Of a DNA stretch of 49,744 nt, positions 34,200 to 41,391 are shown piece by piece. The notes under the pieces were generated by a model, which was not told where the DNA came from, made no database searches, and worked only from the letters and a program-made list of their open reading frames with translations. The stretch spans positions 1-49,744 of the forward strand of contig CANRCE010000006.1 of NCBI GenBank assembly GCA_947629035.1. The letters are read 5' to 3'. Within the stretch, counting starts at the first letter, position 1. The number at the start of each line of letters is the position of its first letter. Source of the stretch: an uncultured Bacilli bacterium (GTDB lineage: Bacteria > Bacillota_I > Bacilli_A > RF39 > UBA660). Both the position numbers and the translations under genes were made by a program.

Positions 34200-36512
34200 T
34201 TAAATTGTATTTTTTTCTTTCAAAGAATCTAATTCTATATTAACTTCATTATTTATAATTTTATCAATTATTTCATCTTCAATATTACCGTTTATTATCT
34301 TATCTATTTTTCGTGCTCCAAATTCCTGATAATTGGACTTATTCATAATATTTTCAATTAAAGTATTGGAAAAATTTAATATTATTTCTTTTTCTTGATA
34401 TTTATTTTTTAATTTATCTAGCTTTAATTTTATTATTTTTTTTATATCTTCTTTTGTTAATTTATTAAAAGTTATTACGTCATCAATCCTATTTATAAAA
34501 GACGTATTAAAAGTATTTTTTAAACTACTTAAACTTTTAGAATTATTATTGTTAAATCCCACACTATTTACCTCATAGCCAACATTTGACGTCATTATTA
34601 TAATATTATTATCAAATCTAATAATATTTCCTTTAGCATCTTTTATTTTACCTTCATCCAAAATTTGATAGAATAAATTAATTACTTTAGGATGTGCTTT
34701 ATCTATTTCATCTAATAGGATAATAGCATTAGGATTATTTCTTATTTCCTCTAAAATGTTTTTATTATCATCATAACCAACATATCCAGGTGATGAACCT
34801 AATATTTTGTTAACACTAATACTATCAGAATATTCACTCATATCAAGTCTAATAAAATTAGTTGTTCCCACTAGTTCTTTCGCATAGATTTTTGCAATTA
34901 AGGTCTTCCCTACCCCCGATGGTCCTACAAAAAGCATAGAATAACAACCTTTTTCTTTATAACCTAATTTAATTCTTTTAGTAATATTTACCAATTTTTC
35001 TATAGCTTCATTTTGCCCTATAATAGTCTTTTCTAATTTGTTTTTAATATTTGTAATAATTTTTACATTGTCTTTTAAAATTTCATAAACCGGTATTTTA
35101 GTTTTTATATTTATTACTTGTGCTACATCTTCGACTGTTACTTTTTTATTTTTAACCTGATATTTTGATTTTAAATCATTTAATTTTTTTCTTAAAACAG
35201 ATTCCTTTTTTCGATATTCATAAGCTTTTTCTATATTATTATCAATTATATAACTATTTCTTTCATTAATTATTTTATTTAATTCATCTTTTATTTCTTT
35301 TATTTTTTCTAATTCTTTATCTTCTTTCATACTAACTTTAGAGGAAACTTCATCTAGTACATCAATTGCTTTATCTGGCATATTACGATCGTATACATAT
35401 TTTTCTGATAAATCGATTATTGCTTCAATTATTTTATCTTCAATTATTACTTGATGATATTTTTCATATATTGGTTTTAATTCCATTAAAATTTGTTTTA
35501 CTTTTTCTTTGTTAGGCTCTTCGATGTAAATTTTTTGAAATCTTCGCTCTAAAGCACTATCTTTTTCGATAAATTTTTTATATTCTTCTGTTGTTGTAGC
35601 CCCAATACATCGAAGTTTTCCTCTTGCTAAAGCTGGTTTTAATATATTAGAAGCATCAATTGCGCCCTCAGCTCCTCCAGCTCCAACTAAAGTATGTATT
35701 TCATCAATAAATAAAATAATATCTTCATTATCTTCAATCTCTTTTAATATTTTTTTCATACGTTCTTCAAATTCACCACGATACTTGGTTCCTGCAACAG
35801 CAGTAGCCATATCTAAAGATATTATTCTTTTATTTAATAAATTGCTAGGTACATTATTATTTATAATTAAACGTGATAATTCTTCAACAATTGCTGTCTT
35901 ACCTACCCCAGCTTTTCCTATTAAAATTGGATTATTTTTAGTTCTACGACATAATACTTCCATTAATCTTAATACTTCATCATCTCTTCCTATTACTGGA
36001 TCTAACTTTCCCATCTTCGCACTTTCTGTTAAATCAATACCTAATTCTTCAATTAACAATTTTTTATTTTTTTTATGTTTTGGTCTTTTAATAAGACTAT
36101 TAGAAAATTCATCATACATAGCTTCAACATCTATATTCATACCAATAAAAATACGAATAGCAATGCCTTCCCCTTCTTCAAGAAGACTAGAAAATAAATG
36201 TTCAACTGTAACTTCACCATCATTATTTTCTTTACTATCTAATATGGCAGTTTCAATTACTTTTTTCAAAAGTGGTGTATATAAAAACAATTCTGCTTTT
36301 TTACTTCCCGTACCTATTATTTTTATTACTTCTTTTTTAAATTTTTCATAAGTTAAATTGAAGCTTTCTAATCTATCAGAAAGAGAAGTATTACTTTTTA
36401 GGATAGCTAATACTAAATGTTCAGTTCCTACATATGGATGTTTTAAATCGCTCATTTCAAATTTAGCTTTTACTAATACATTTTGTGCCTCTTCATTAAA
36501 GTTCCCTAACAT
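34200..36512 (-). CDS. clpC: Clp protease ATPase subunit ClpC
   Basis: 770 aa AAA+ unfoldase. Clp_N repeats at 1-145 (FNEEAQNVLVKAKFEM, GTEHLVLAILK), AAA-1 with GKAGVGKTAIVEEL near 200, a middle coiled coil with the UVR-like EKAYEYRKKESVLRKKL, and AAA-2 with GPSGVGKTLIAKIY near 530. The VGFNNN loop in AAA-2 matches the (I/L/V)GF loop that docks on ClpP, so it is ClpC rather than ClpB. The usual ctsR-mcsA-mcsB neighbours are absent. Some AGGGGC-like ribosome site precedes ATG 36512. Confidence 0.93.
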   Translation of the reverse strand: MLGNFNEEAQNVLVKAKFEMSDLKHPYVGTEHLVLAILKSNTSLSDRLESFNLTYEKFKKEVIKIIGTGSKKAELFLYTPLLKKVIETAILDSKENNDGEVTVEHLFSSLLEEGEGIAIRIFIGMNIDVEAMYDEFSNSLIKRPKHKKNKKLLIEELGIDLTESAKMGKLDPVIGRDDEVLRLMEVLCRRTKNNPILIGKAGVGKTAIVEELSRLIINNNVPSNLLNKRIISLDMATAVAGTKYRGEFEERMKKILKEIEDNEDIILFIDEIHTLVGAGGAEGAIDASNILKPALARGKLRCIGATTTEEYKKFIEKDSALERRFQKIYIEEPNKEKVKQILMELKPIYEKYHQVIIEDKIIEAIIDLSEKYVYDRNMPDKAIDVLDEVSSKVSMKEDKELEKIKEIKDELNKIINERNSYIIDNNIEKAYEYRKKESVLRKKLNDLKSKYQVKNKKVTVEDVAQVINIKTKIPVYEILKDNVKIITNIKNKLEKTIIGQNEAIEKLVNITKRIKLGYKEKGCYSMLFVGPSGVGKTLIAKIYAKELVGTTNFIRLDMSEYSDSISVNKILGSSPGYVGYDDNKNILEEIRNNPNAIILLDEIDKAHPKVINLFYQILDEGKIKDAKGNIIRFDNNIIIMTSNVGYEVNSVGFNNNNSKSLSSLKNTFNTSFINRIDDVITFNKLTKEDIKKIIKLKLDKLKNKYQEKEIILNFSNTLIENIMNKSNYQEFGARKIDKIINGNIEDEIIDKIINNEVNIELDSLKEKNTI

Positions 36513-36548
36513 ACTATTTGCCCCTTTCTTTAATTATTCTATGTATAT

Positions 36549-36569
36549 AATGTGTAATTTTTTCACATT
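36549..36569. promoter_or_regulatory. Inverted repeat upstream of clpC
   Basis: AATGTG (36549-36554), 9 nt, CACATT (36564-36569), 37 nt before the clpC start. It is not a CtsR box (GGTCAAA repeats) or a CIRCE element. A regulatory role is possible but unproven. Confidence 0.3.
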
Positions 36570-36640
36570 CTAAACATGATTTTAACAACAAAAGATAATA
36601 AAAAAAGTCATATATTGCTATACGACATAATTTTAGATAT

Positions 36641-36745
36641 TTATTTTTCGACAACTTGCAGTATGAAATTTAACAAATCACTTTCAAACGGAACAACATC
36701 GTAGTTATCTATACCTATAAATATTATATAATCTTTCCCTTGTAA
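36641..36745 (-). pseudogene. C-terminal fragment of an unidentified gene
   Basis: A 34-codon frame with no start, reading LQGKDYIIFIGIDNYDVVPF and ending in LNFILQVVEK-stop. It has the composition of a real protein end, but stops occur directly upstream. It lies in the 320-nt gap between clpC and the GNAT gene; the rest of that gap shows nothing else. The parent family is not recognised. Confidence 0.35.
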
Positions 36746-36835
36746 TTATTAAATTATAAAAATTAACCAAGGTATAATTAAAAAAATACTTATTATAAAG
36801 AAAGTTTTATCATTATTTACCCTTATAAATTATTA

Positions 36836-37288
36836 TTAAAGTTCAAATTTATATAGATATTCACCTGATTTTAATTTTTTTATAAAAATTGCCCCAAATT
36901 TTTCATAATAATTTTGCAAGTTTGTTTTTAAATATATCGTTTTAAATCCTCTATCTTTAGCTTCTTTTAATATAGCATCATTTAATATTCGAGAGTATCC
37001 TTTATTTCTATATTCTTTTTTTACATACATTGTTGCATACCAGGGGGTTAATTCTTTTTCTTCTTCACAATCTTTAGGGAAAATAGATATAAAGCCTAAT
37101 AATTTATTATCATTTACTAAAATTAATTTACAAAAAGATTTGTTATCAAACATTTTACATATTTTCTTTTTTTTTATTTCAATTCTTTCTTGTTTATTTT
37201 TATCTTTGTCATTTGCCCATTGTTCATATTCTAATTTTGCTACTTCATCTAGATATTCTAACTTATTTTTCAAATTAAAGATTTCCAT
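36836..37288 (-). CDS. GNAT family acetyltransferase
   Basis: 150 aa. Motif A is WYATMYVKKEYRNKGYSRIL (acetyl-CoA loop R-N-K-G-Y-S), with strand KLILVNDNKLLGFISIFPK before it and the C-terminal FKTIYLKTNLQNYYEKFGA typical of GNAT. The acceptor substrate is unknown. AAAGGAG precedes the start. Transcribed away from the pyrophosphatase-like gene. Confidence 0.88.
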   Translation of the reverse strand: MEIFNLKNKLEYLDEVAKLEYEQWANDKDKNKQERIEIKKKKICKMFDNKSFCKLILVNDNKLLGFISIFPKDCEEEKELTPWYATMYVKKEYRNKGYSRILNDAILKEAKDRGFKTIYLKTNLQNYYEKFGAIFIKKLKSGEYLYKFEL

Positions 37289-37349
37289 GCATACTTTCTC
37301 CTTTTAAATTATTATTTATTTTTTTTAATATTATACTACTTTTAGTCTT

Positions 37350-37368
37350 TTTTAGATAGAATCTAAAA
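37350..37368. repeat. Perfect 8-bp inverted repeat between divergent genes
   Basis: TTTTAGAT, AGA, ATCTAAAA (37350-37368), upstream of both the GNAT gene and the pyrophosphatase-like gene. No T-run follows in the right place for a terminator. It could be an operator or a chance AT-rich palindrome. Confidence 0.3.
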
Positions 37369-37496
37369 TAAAAAAATAAACTTTGTTATAATATAGATAC
37401 TAATTCATTTATTTAAATATATAAAAATTAAATAAGTTATGTTAAAATATATTTGTGATAAATAACTTGCTATTATAGATTGGAGAATAATTAAAA

Positions 37497-37841
37497 ATGA
37501 TAAAAACAAATGCAAATGATTTTTTAGGTAAAGAGGTAACTGTAAAGATAGACAGGCAATTAGGTTCAAAACATCCAAAACATGGATTTATGTATATGCT
37601 AAATTATGGTTTTATACCTAATACAATTAGTGGTGATGGTGAAGAGCTAGATGCTTATTTAGTTGGTGAATTTGAACCAGTAGAAGAAAGTAAAGGTAAA
37701 GTAATAGCAGTTATTCATAGAACTAATGACGATGATGATAAGTTAGTTGTTTCAAAAAATGGTAAAGATTATTCTGATGATGCTATTAAAGCTATGACAG
37801 AATTTCAAGAACAATTTTTTGAATCAATTATTATTAGATAA
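37497..37841 (+). CDS. Short inorganic-pyrophosphatase-like protein
   Basis: 114 aa, shorter than the usual 160-180 of family I PPase but like the small Firmicutes members. Key blocks: KIDRQLGSKHPKHGFMYMLN, YGFIPNTISGDGEELDAYLVGE (the Asp-rich metal site of PPase is D-G-x-x-L-D-A-Y here), and KVIAVIHRTNDDDDKLVV. Some catalytic Asp positions may be missing, so activity on PPi is uncertain. The ribosome site TTGGAGAA is 11 nt from the ATG. Confidence 0.75.
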   Translation: MIKTNANDFLGKEVTVKIDRQLGSKHPKHGFMYMLNYGFIPNTISGDGEELDAYLVGEFEPVEESKGKVIAVIHRTNDDDDKLVVSKNGKDYSDDAIKAMTEFQEQFFESIIIR

Positions 37842-37853
37842 AAATTTGATGTG

Positions 37854-38220
37854 ATGGATATAGAAGTAATGAATGTTGCTGATGATATTGTAAAAATCAT
37901 TGAATTAAATCTTTATTGTCTTGTTGTAAGATATGGTAAAGTTGTCCAAGAAGATGAAACTTTACAACATATTGCAAAAAAATAATTGAATATAAACAAA
38001 AAGGTTATAGAACTATCACATTTATAAGTAAAACTGATTTACTTTCTAATTATACTAATGATGCGTATAAATGATGAAAAGTTTAGAGATTATATTCATC
38101 TAATAATAATTTAGATACAAAATTGTTATATGTTGCAATAATGAAGGTATTACATGAATTAGACATTGTTTATAATGATACTTTAACAAAACAAAACTTA
38201 ACAATAATTAAAATATAATA
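37854..38220 (+). pseudogene. Remnant of a UvrD/HelD-type helicase C-terminus
   Basis: Three short frames in sequence read like one protein tail. Frame 1 (37854-37985): MDIEVMNVADDIVKIIELNL ... ETLQHIAKK then stop after an A-run. Frame 2 continues: IIEYKQKGYRTITFISKTDL. Frame 3 (around 38043-38100): INDEKFRDYIHL. Last part (38106-38220): NNLDTKLLYVAIMKVLHELD then IVYNDTL. LLYVAxTRALHEL is the last motif of superfamily 1 helicases such as UvrD and HelD; here it is LLYVAIMKVLHEL. The N-terminal motor part is absent, and at least two frameshifts and stops are needed. There is no intact gene in 37842-38323. Confidence 0.55.
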
Positions 38221-38323
38221 ATTTTACAACTTTAGTTCATCCCTTTAAGTATTGATAATCTTTCATATATCAATAAATATTCATCTTATGATATAATGTT
38301 ATTAAAAGAAAGGAAACATTTCT

Positions 38324-38707
38324 ATGATTAAAATAAATGATACACAATATAATAATTATCAAATAGAAGTCACATGGGGAAATTTTAGCGTTTCTAACAA
38401 AAATGGTAAAAATAGATCTGGACAAGCACCCTTTATTACTTTTGATCTAGAAAATGGCATGTCAATAGGATTGGAATTTATATTTTCAAAAGTTATGTTT
38501 TTAAATACAAAAATAAATGTAGAAACAAATATAAAAGAATATATAAGTGATATAATTTTTAAAAATGATGAAGGATGGAATTTATTATGGTCAGAAAAAT
38601 ATGATTGTAGCATTACAAGAATAAATGAAAAAGCTTTTCGTTTAAACTTTTATATTGAAGAAAGTGAAGTAAATATATTTATAAATGAAAATATTGATTT
38701 ATTTTAA
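38324..38707 (+). CDS. Hypothetical protein, 127 aa
   Basis: Not recognised. All-beta character with alternating hydrophobic strands (QIEVTWGNFSVSN, FITFDLENGMSIGLEFIF, FRLNFYIEESEVNIFI); no membrane helix or signal. AAAGGAAA is 9 nt before ATG 38324. The gene stands alone between decayed sequences, so a recent cargo gene is possible. Confidence 0.55.
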   Translation: MIKINDTQYNNYQIEVTWGNFSVSNKNGKNRSGQAPFITFDLENGMSIGLEFIFSKVMFLNTKINVETNIKEYISDIIFKNDEGWNLLWSEKYDCSITRINEKAFRLNFYIEESEVNIFINENIDLF

Positions 38708-38735
38708 TAAATATTTTGTGAAGACTTTTTTCAAT

Positions 38736-38859
38736 AAAAAATTATCTCTATTTAGATATAAAATATTTAAATGTTTGAAAAGTTCGAACAGATTCATCAA
38801 TATAGCAATTACTAAAAAGATTAAATTACACTTTTATAACAAATTCATTAGAAAAATAT
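38736..38859 (-). ncRNA. Degenerate member (A) of the small-RNA-like family
   Basis: It shares GAAAAGTTCGAACAGATTC (38777-38795) with copy C, and AATGAATTT then TTATAAAAGTG (minus strand) with copy B. The core is weakened (ATTGCTATA on the minus strand). A 5-bp stem with a T-rich tail stands at 38736-38758. The promoter would be TAACAA-18-GATTAT, which is poor. Likely a decayed copy. Confidence 0.3.
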
Positions 38860-38897
38860 GCTATGATAATCACATATTAAAAGGTTTATTTGTTAAA

Positions 38898-39053
38898 TCA
38901 TGAACTAATATCCTTTTTGTTTAGTTGTTTAGAAAAGTTTAACAATTGTCTTTTAGTAAATTTAGTTAAAAAAGCAATTTGAGAATAAGAATAATTATTT
39001 AAACCATCAATTTTATCTTGAACAAGTTTTAATGCATATTCTTTGTTATGCAT
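38898..39053 (-). pseudogene. N-terminal fragment of a transposase-like HTH protein
   Basis: 51 codons from ATG 39053: MHNKEYALKLVQDKIDGLNN, then YSYSQIAFLTKFTKRQLLNF, ending SKQLNKKDISS-stop. The pattern of a short helical start followed by IAxxTxxTKRQLxxxxKxL is that of the helix-turn-helix at the start of ISNCY/IS3-like transposases. The rest of a transposase is absent. GAAAGG lies 12 nt before the ATG. It could also be a free-standing small DNA-binding protein. Confidence 0.4.
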
Positions 39054-39167
39054 CTAAAAACATTTCCTTTCTAAAGAGATATTATACAACAATATAAAGT
39101 TGGCGAAATTTTAACTAATGATATGGTAAAATTTAAAAAAAGGATTTAACAAATGTTTTACAATATT

Positions 39168-39196
39168 TTGACTTTTTGCATATAATATGTTATATT
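39168..39196 (+). promoter_or_regulatory. Promoter of the coiled-coil surface protein
   Basis: TTGACT (39168-39173), 17-nt spacer, TATATT (39191-39196), with AAAGGAGG before ATG 39228. Both elements are strong, which suggests high expression. Confidence 0.8.
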
Positions 39197-39227
39197 TTAT
39201 ATGTAATATTTAAAGGAGGAAAATATT

Positions 39228-40646
39228 ATGAACAAGAAATTTGCTAAATCTGTTGCAGGTGTAGCTTTAGCTACTGGTATTGCTGCAGGTGGTATTTATA
39301 CTATAAATGATAATTTAAATGCTAGCGATGGTACGTCAAATAATGTGAATGTAATATCTTTTGCAGAAAAGTTAAATGCTAATGGAAAGATAGTTACTAC
39401 TGAAGAAGAAAAAGCCTACGTTGAAGCTAAAGAAGAAACTAAAAAGGCTGAAGAAAGTGTAGAAACAGCTAGTAAAGCTGAAGAAACTGCTAAAGCAAAT
39501 GTTGAAACGGCTAAAAAAGAAGAGAAAAAAGCTGAAATTGCAAAAGAAACTGCTATAAAAGAAACAAAAGCTGCAGTTGAAGAAACAAAGAAAGCTGAAG
39601 AAAAAAGAGCCAAAGCCGAAGCTGAAGTAAAAACTGCAAAAAGTGATGAAGAAAAAGCTGTTGCTCAAGCAAAACTAAAAGAAGCTGAAGAAGAAAAAGC
39701 CAAAGCTATAGAAGCTCAAAAGAAAGCTGAAGAAAAACAAAAAGCTGCTGAAGAAGCTGCAAAAAAGGCTGCTGAAGAAGCTAGAAAAGCTGAAGAAGCT
39801 AGAAAGGCTGCTGAAGCCGAAAGAATAGCTGCTGAAGAAAAAGCCAAAGCTGCTAAAGCTGCAGAGGAGGAAGCTGCTAGGAAAGCTGAAGAAGCTAGAA
39901 AAGCTGCAGAGGAGGAAGCTGCTAGAAAGGCTGCCGAAGATGAAGCATTCAAAAGAATGATGGAAATGGCTAAAAAAGGTGCTGCATTAGATGAAGAAAA
40001 TTATCAAAATCAATTAAAACAAAAACAAGATGAAATAGATAAGAAAAGAGCAGAAAGATTAGCACAAGAAGCTGCAGAAAAAGCAGAGCAAGAAAGAGAA
40101 GCTGCAGAAAAAGCTGCTGCTGAAGAAGCTAGAAAAGCTGCCGAAGAAGCACAAAAACAAGTAGAACAAAGCACAAAAGAAACAATTCAGCCTAAAGTTT
40201 ATAAACTATCTGATAATGAAAGAGCACAAATAGTATCTACAAGCAAAACTATTGCTACAGTTCCATCAGTTGCAATTAAGACAATAGGTGTTAAAAATAA
40301 TTTAGATCAAGAAACACTTGAAAAATGGTCATATAAGGATGAAGAGACAGGAGAAATAAAAGAACTTGGTGCCGGAATTATCTGGTGGGCACATTTTGAA
40401 TGTGATATGACTTTCTGTGAGGGATTCCAAAATCGTACTGGTCAAGGTAAGGTTGGTAGTATTGATGAGGGAAGACGTGGTTCAGTTAAAAGTATCACAA
40501 TGACTGCGCCAGAAGCAAAAAAAGGTTATAAATTTGTAGGATGGAAAAAAATTGATGATATTAAATATACAACTCAAGAAGGCGAAACAACATATGAAAT
40601 AACAATTCCATCATACAAAGCTTTATATGAATCAATAGCTGATTAA
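39228..40646 (+). CDS. Secreted Ala/Glu/Lys-rich coiled-coil surface protein
   Basis: 472 aa. Signal-peptide-like start (MNKKFAKSVAGVALATGIAA and on to about 32). Residues about 58-325 are a long charged helix of AEEARKAAEE-type repeats with clear heptads, like TolA or M-protein stalks. The C-terminal 140 residues form a globular part with two Cys (ECDMTFCEG), Trp pairs (IIWWAH) and an InlB-repeat-like end (KKGYKFVGWKKIDD ... YEITIPSYKALYE). There is no LPxTG or other sorting signal, so it may stay attached by its uncleaved N-terminus or be released. The stalk is much richer in G+C than its surroundings (GCT, GCA, GAA, AAA codons). Confidence 0.75.
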   Translation: MNKKFAKSVAGVALATGIAAGGIYTINDNLNASDGTSNNVNVISFAEKLNANGKIVTTEEEKAYVEAKEETKKAEESVETASKAEETAKANVETAKKEEKKAEIAKETAIKETKAAVEETKKAEEKRAKAEAEVKTAKSDEEKAVAQAKLKEAEEEKAKAIEAQKKAEEKQKAAEEAAKKAAEEARKAEEARKAAEAERIAAEEKAKAAKAAEEEAARKAEEARKAAEEEAARKAAEDEAFKRMMEMAKKGAALDEENYQNQLKQKQDEIDKKRAERLAQEAAEKAEQEREAAEKAAAEEARKAAEEAQKQVEQSTKETIQPKVYKLSDNERAQIVSTSKTIATVPSVAIKTIGVKNNLDQETLEKWSYKDEETGEIKELGAGIIWWAHFECDMTFCEGFQNRTGQGKVGSIDEGRRGSVKSITMTAPEAKKGYKFVGWKKIDDIKYTTQEGETTYEITIPSYKALYESIAD

Positions 40647-40680
40647 TTGTTAAATAATTAATGTTAATTAAAATAATTTT

Positions 40681-40725
40681 GAAAAAGAACTGTTTGAAGA
40701 TTTTTTCAATGGTTCTTTTTTATTA
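40681..40725 (+). terminator. Terminator of the surface protein gene
   Basis: AAAGAAC plus TTGAA pairs with TTCAA plus GTTCTTT around a small bulge, followed by T residues. Confidence 0.75.
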
Positions 40726-40937
40726 CAATTTTGATAATCTTAAAAAAATGTTTTTATTCAAAAGATGTACCGAAAATCCTTATAATAGAAGCAATGCTTC
40801 TTGTCTAATGACCATGCTTACATAAACCAAAAATTTCTTTAGAATTCGAAATATGTTTATGATAAAGATATTAAATTCATCTTTCTATCTTGATTTTCTG
40901 TCGTCATACTCTAATCATTTATCCTTTCTTAAATAAC

Positions 40938-41061
40938 AAAAAAACTAACATTTCTGTTAGCATTTATTACTCTTGAAATAAATTAGTTCAAGTTTCCTAT
41001 CATATTGGAGCGATTAATAAAAGGTTTATGCACTTTTATAATAAATTCATTTGTATTTGAT
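40938..41061 (-). ncRNA. Candidate small RNA, copy B
   Basis: On the minus strand: promoter TTGCAA (41097-41092), 18 nt, TATAAT (41073-41068); about 124 nt of RNA; core ATCGCTCCA (41014-41006); hairpin CTTGAA/TTCAAG (40992-40972); terminator CTAACA, GAAA, TGTTAG, seven T (40960-40938). The same layout and length occur in copy C. No coding frame is conserved between copies. Confidence 0.45.
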
Positions 41062-41328
41062 AAATTAATTATAACGAAAATACTATTTAATTTGCAATTC
41101 TTTCACCAGTTTTATTAGGAAATTTATTAAGAAAATACTAGGGAATATGATATAATTAAATTATAATAATTGATTTATTTAGTTTTGAAAAATTATATAA
41201 TTTAAAAGAAATAGAACTAACATTTTGTCTTAAACAACATATTATTCATAATAATAGACATATAAACAGCGAAAGTGAATTAAATAAAGAAAGTACGCTT
41301 TGAATAGAGATTAAAATTAATTAGCTTT

Positions 41329-41361
41329 TTTAATGTTTCTTTAACCTTTGTATTTTATACT
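41329..41361 (+). promoter_or_regulatory. Direct-repeat operator and -10 box of the beta-helix gene
   Basis: TTTAATGTTTC (41329-41339) followed directly by TTTAACCTTTG (41340-41350), then 5 nt, then TATACT (41356-41361). The 11-bp period is typical of OmpR/PhoB-type regulators. The same arrangement recurs at 45057-45089. Confidence 0.65.
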
Positions 41362-41391
41362 TTGATTGTAAAAAAGAAAGGGAGAAAAATT

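Larger units (their letters stand above)
38708..39227. other. Long non-coding accessory stretch before the surface protein
   Basis: Contains the degenerate small-RNA-like copy A, a transposase-like short ORF on the minus strand (38898-39053), and the promoter of the following surface protein gene. A 72-codon plus-strand frame at 38685-38903 is only the reverse of copy A and is not treated as a gene. Confidence 0.6.
40647..41391. other. Intergenic accessory stretch (about 745 nt)
   Basis: Holds the surface-protein terminator, a possible coding relic on the minus strand (about 40757-40850, reading KEIFGLCKHGH, stop, TRSIASIIRIFGTSFE), small-RNA-like copy B (40938-41061), a 45-codon start-less plus frame ending at 41301 (FEKLYNLKEIELTFCLKQHI then IHNNRHINSESELNKESTL), and the operator/promoter of the beta-helix gene. 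No intact gene is seen. Confidence 0.5.

Noticed and set aside
35785-36351. 188-codon plus-strand frame inside clpC
   Set aside because: It is antisense to the conserved AAA-1 domain, and has no ribosome site.
38685-38903. 72-codon plus-strand frame after the 127-aa gene
   Set aside because: It overlaps the stop of the 127-aa gene, has no ribosome site, and runs through the reverse strand of small-RNA-like copy A. Its similarity to readings at 41 kb and 49.6 kb follows from the repeat, not from codon conservation.
39372-39952. Several long minus-strand frames rich in Ser, Phe and Ala opposite the coiled-coil gene
   Set aside because: They are reverse readings of the GAA/GCT/AAA repeat codons; no start signals, and composition is explained by the plus-strand gene.
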